Shown piece by piece: positions 61,707 through 64,000 of a DNA stretch of 64,000 bases. The notes below the pieces were generated by a model. The model worked only from the letters and a program-made list of their open reading frames with translations, had not been told where the DNA came from and made no database searches. The stretch spans positions 61,306-125,305 of the forward strand of contig NZ_JARHUG010000014.1 of NCBI RefSeq assembly GCF_029223185.1. Reading direction: 5' to 3'. The first letter of the stretch is position 1. The number at the start of each line of letters is the position of its first letter. The position numbers and the translations under genes were made by a program. This DNA comes from Aliiglaciecola sp. CAU 1673. Its GTDB lineage: Bacteria > Pseudomonadota > Gammaproteobacteria > Enterobacterales > Alteromonadaceae.

Positions 61707-63830
61707 GTGACTCCGATTACTAAAACGTTCCAATATGGACAACACACAGTTACGCTGGAAACCGGCGTAATCGCTCGTCAGGCCACTGCGGCCGTGATGG
61801 CCAGCATGGACGACACTGCTGTGCTGGTAACAGTGGTTGGCAAAAAAGAAGCCAAAGCTGACCAGGATTTCTTCCCCCTGACTGTTAACTATCAGGAAAA
61901 AACTTACGCTGCCGGTAAAATCCCCGGTGGTTTCTTCAAGCGTGAAGGCCGTCCTTCTGAGAATGAGACCCTGACTGCCCGCTTGATTGACCGTCCTATT
62001 CGTCCTCTGTTCCCAGAAGGCTTTAAGAACGAAGTTCAGGTTGTTATCACCGTCGTATCTTCTAACCCGGATATCCCTACCGACATCATCTCCATGATCG
62101 GTACTTCTGCAGCCCTGGCCATTTCCGGTATCCCCTTCAATGGTCCTATTGGTGCGGCCCGTGTTGGTTATAAAGACGGCCAGTACATTCTGAACACCCG
62201 TAACAGCGAAATGGCTGACAGCGACCTGGACTTGGTGGTTGCCGGTACCCAAGGCGCGGTATTGATGGTGGAATCAGAAGCCAAGATCCTGTCTGAAGAA
62301 GTGATGCTGGGCGCGGTGATGTACGGCCACGACGAAATGCAAACTGTGATTAAAGCCGTTAGCGAATTCGCAGAGCAAGTGAACACGCCTAAGTGGGACT
62401 GGCAGCCAGAAGCCGAGAACACTGAACTGAAAGCCAAGATCAAAGAACTGGCTGAAGCCGGTATGACTGAGGCTTACCAGATTTCTGACAAGATGGCGCG
62501 TAAAGATGCCGTGACTGCTGTGACCGACAAAGTCGCCGCACAAATCCTTGAAGCAAATCCTGAGCAGGATGCCAAGGAAGTCAAAGAGCTGCTGCACGAG
62601 CTGGAAAGTGACGTAGTACGTTCTCGCATCCTGGCCGGTCAGCCGCGTATCGACGGTCGCGACCCACAGATGATCCGTGCCCTGAACGTGGCCACGGGTA
62701 TTCTGCCTCGTACCCACGGTTCTTCACTGTTCACCCGTGGTGAGACGCAGGCCCTGGTAACCGCTACATTGGGTACCGAGCGTGACGCACAGATGATTGA
62801 TGAGCTGGGCGGCACTTCCAACAGCCGCTTTATGCTGCACTATAACTTCCCTCCATACTGCGTAGGCGAAACCGGCATGATGGGTTCGCCCAAGCGTCGT
62901 GAAATCGGCCACGGTCGTCTGGCCAAGCGCGGTATCCAGGCAGTTATGCCTACTGAGGAAGAGTTCCCGTACGTTGTGCGTGTAGTATCTGAAATCACCG
63001 AATCTAATGGTTCATCCTCCATGGCTTCTGTGTGCGGTAGCTCACTGGCGCTGATGGATGCCGGTGTACCGATTAAGGCTTCTGTAGCCGGTATCGCCAT
63101 GGGCTTGGTCAAGAGCGACGATAACTTCGTAGTATTGTCTGACATCCTGGGTGACGAAGATCACCTGGGTGATATGGACTTTAAAGTGGCAGGTACTGCT
63201 ACCGGTGTTACCGCGCTGCAGATGGACATCAAGATCGAAGGTATCACCAAAGAAATCATGCAGATCGCCCTGAAACAGGCCAAAGAAGCCCGTCTGCATA
63301 TTCTTGGCGTAATGGATCAGGCCATCAACTCACACCGTGAGGAAATGTCTGAATTCGCCCCTCGCATCTACACCCTGAAGATCGAACAGGACAAGATCCG
63401 CGAAGTTATCGGTAAAGGCGGCGCGGTTATCCGCTCCATCACCGAGAAGTCTGATACCAGCATCGAAATTGAAGATGACGGTACCATCAAGATCTTCGCC
63501 ACCGAGCGTGCCAAGGCGCAGATCGCCATCGATATGATCGAAGGCATCACCGCCGACGTGGAAGTAGGCAAGACCTACCACGGTAAAGTGACCCGTTGCG
63601 TAGACTTCGGCGCTTTCGTTGAGGTTCTGCCTGGTAAAGAAGGTCTGGTACATATTTCCCAGATCGCTCACGAGCGCGTAGCCAAGGTAACCGACTACCT
63701 CAAAGAAGGTCAGATGGTCGACGTGAAGGTGATGGAAATCGATCGCCAGAACCGTATCCGTCTGAGCATCAAAGAGTTGCTGGAAAAGCCTGCGGCCGCT
63801 GAAGCTGCCCAGGATGAGTCTCAGGACTAA
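61707..63830 (+). CDS. pnp: Polyribonucleotide nucleotidyltransferase (PNPase)
   Basis: 3'-5' phosphorolytic exoribonuclease of the RNA degradosome, 707 residues. Two RNase PH domains are visible ([38 protein letters not shown]), then the KH domain ([17 protein letters not shown], GxxG) and S1 domain ([20 protein letters not shown]). The GTG at 61707 is chosen because AAGGAA stands six bases before it and the product aligns with E. coli Pnp; the frame is open 26 codons further up. A TATACT -10-like box is at 61571-61576. A small hairpin (CCTCA/TGAGG, 61633-61647) lies in the leader. rpsO is not upstream. Confidence 0.97.
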   Translation: MTPITKTFQYGQHTVTLETGVIARQATAAVMASMDDTAVLVTVVGKKEAKADQDFFPLTVNYQEKTYAAGKIPGGFFKREGRPSENETLTARLIDRPIRPLFPEGFKNEVQVVITVVSSNPDIPTDIISMIGTSAALAISGIPFNGPIGAARVGYKDGQYILNTRNSEMADSDLDLVVAGTQGAVLMVESEAKILSEEVMLGAVMYGHDEMQTVIKAVSEFAEQVNTPKWDWQPEAENTELKAKIKELAEAGMTEAYQISDKMARKDAVTAVTDKVAAQILEANPEQDAKEVKELLHELESDVVRSRILAGQPRIDGRDPQMIRALNVATGILPRTHGSSLFTRGETQALVTATLGTERDAQMIDELGGTSNSRFMLHYNFPPYCVGETGMMGSPKRREIGHGRLAKRGIQAVMPTEEEFPYVVRVVSEITESNGSSSMASVCGSSLALMDAGVPIKASVAGIAMGLVKSDDNFVVLSDILGDEDHLGDMDFKVAGTATGVTALQMDIKIEGITKEIMQIALKQAKEARLHILGVMDQAINSHREEMSEFAPRIYTLKIEQDKIREVIGKGGAVIRSITEKSDTSIEIEDDGTIKIFATERAKAQIAIDMIEGITADVEVGKTYHGKVTRCVDFGAFVEVLPGKEGLVHISQIAHERVAKVTDYLKEGQMVDVKVMEIDRQNRIRLSIKELLEKPAAAEAAQDESQD

Positions 63831-63860
63831 TCTGCAAATTCAAAGCGGATAAAAGACATA

Positions 63861-63882
63861 AAGGCATCCTTCGGGATGCCTC
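63861..63882 (+). terminator. First hairpin after pnp
   Basis: AGGCATCC-TTCG-GGATGCCT, a perfect 8-bp stem with a UUCG tetraloop 31 bases after the stop. There is no strong T run, so it may act as a stability hairpin before the next terminator. Confidence 0.65.
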
Positions 63883-63892
63883 AGATTGATGA

Positions 63893-63926
63893 TAAACCCC
63901 ACCATTTTGGTGGGGTTTTGTTTTTT
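63893..63926 (+). terminator. Rho-independent terminator after pnp
   Basis: AAACCCCACC-ATTTT-GGTGGGGTTTT followed by GTTTTTT. A strong canonical terminator. Nothing further is recognisable up to the window end. Confidence 0.92.
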
Positions 63927-64000
63927 AGGGCCATCCAGTGAGTTTTCCGTGGCTCCTTACCTATTGATGGGATCGGCTGATTTTTTCTTAAGCGTGATTG

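Overview
The window looks like chromosome of a marine-type gammaproteobacterium, most likely an Alteromonadales/Alteromonadaceae member. The evidence is a set of conserved gammaproteobacterial blocks: miaB-phoH(ybeZ) divergent from ubiF; Met-Leu-Gln-Gln tRNAs; lolB-ispE-prs divergent from hemA-prfA-prmC-sirB2-sirB1-kdsA; rplY-pth-ychF; gcvA-ygdD-rlmM; yhbY | ftsH-folP-glmM-tpiA-secG-tRNA-Leu; and pnp. The protein sequences also read as gammaproteobacterial. The taxonomic call is inference from gene content, not from a search.

Layout. 1-5.3 kb: phoH (cut by the window edge), miaB, a DMT-family transporter, two small secreted proteins and ubiF. 5.3-14.6 kb: a block of sensory and regulatory genes that separates ubiF from the tRNA cluster. 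It holds a CadC-like membrane regulator, a secreted repeat-rich protein, two membrane-anchored AraC regulators, NTF2-like secreted proteins (one fused to a DJ-1/PfpI domain), a DUF2164 protein and an AGCS sodium/alanine symporter. 14.7-15.1 kb: four tRNAs behind a clear stringent-type promoter. 15.2-35.3 kb: mostly housekeeping (translation, haem, isoprenoid, PRPP, LPS Kdo synthesis, rRNA methylation), with an HD-GYP response regulator and a DUF819 permease inserted in the hemA-kdsA block, and a RidA-like gene broken by a stop codon.

35.3-51.6 kb is the accessory part. It is loaded with one family of GC-rich hairpin repeats, two stretches of which have expanded into tandem arrays (about 360 bp and about 230 bp periods). 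The repeats surround a GIY-YIG nuclease gene, a MoxR-DUF58-transglutaminase operon, an H-NS protein, an AT-rich island, a SonM-like (borosin-type) peptide N-methyltransferase, a beta-propeller lipoprotein and a pepsin-like aspartic protease. I saw none of these repeats before 35.3 kb; they thin out after 51.6 kb.

The most interesting locus is the AT-rich island at about 43.1-45.35 kb. It encodes a GNAT acetyltransferase, a 68-residue peptide with an N-terminal LExIG motif, one Cys and a very acidic tail, and, overlapping its stop codon, a diguanylate cyclase whose periplasmic TPR-like sensor is AT-rich while its GGDEF half has ordinary host composition. A second, decayed peptide gene with the same LExIG motif lies 0.7 kb upstream. 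This arrangement (small peptide, coupled sensor, compositional break inside the sensor-output gene) resembles a swappable peptide-signal/receptor cassette feeding c-di-GMP signalling. That reading is inference.

51.6-64 kb returns to core genes (yhbY, ftsH, folP, glmM, tpiA, secG, tRNA-Leu, pnp), plus a GCS2-like ligase/aspartoacylase-family pair and a duplicated CACAGAG-type inverted-repeat element. The rlmE gene that sits between yhbY and ftsH in E. coli is not there.
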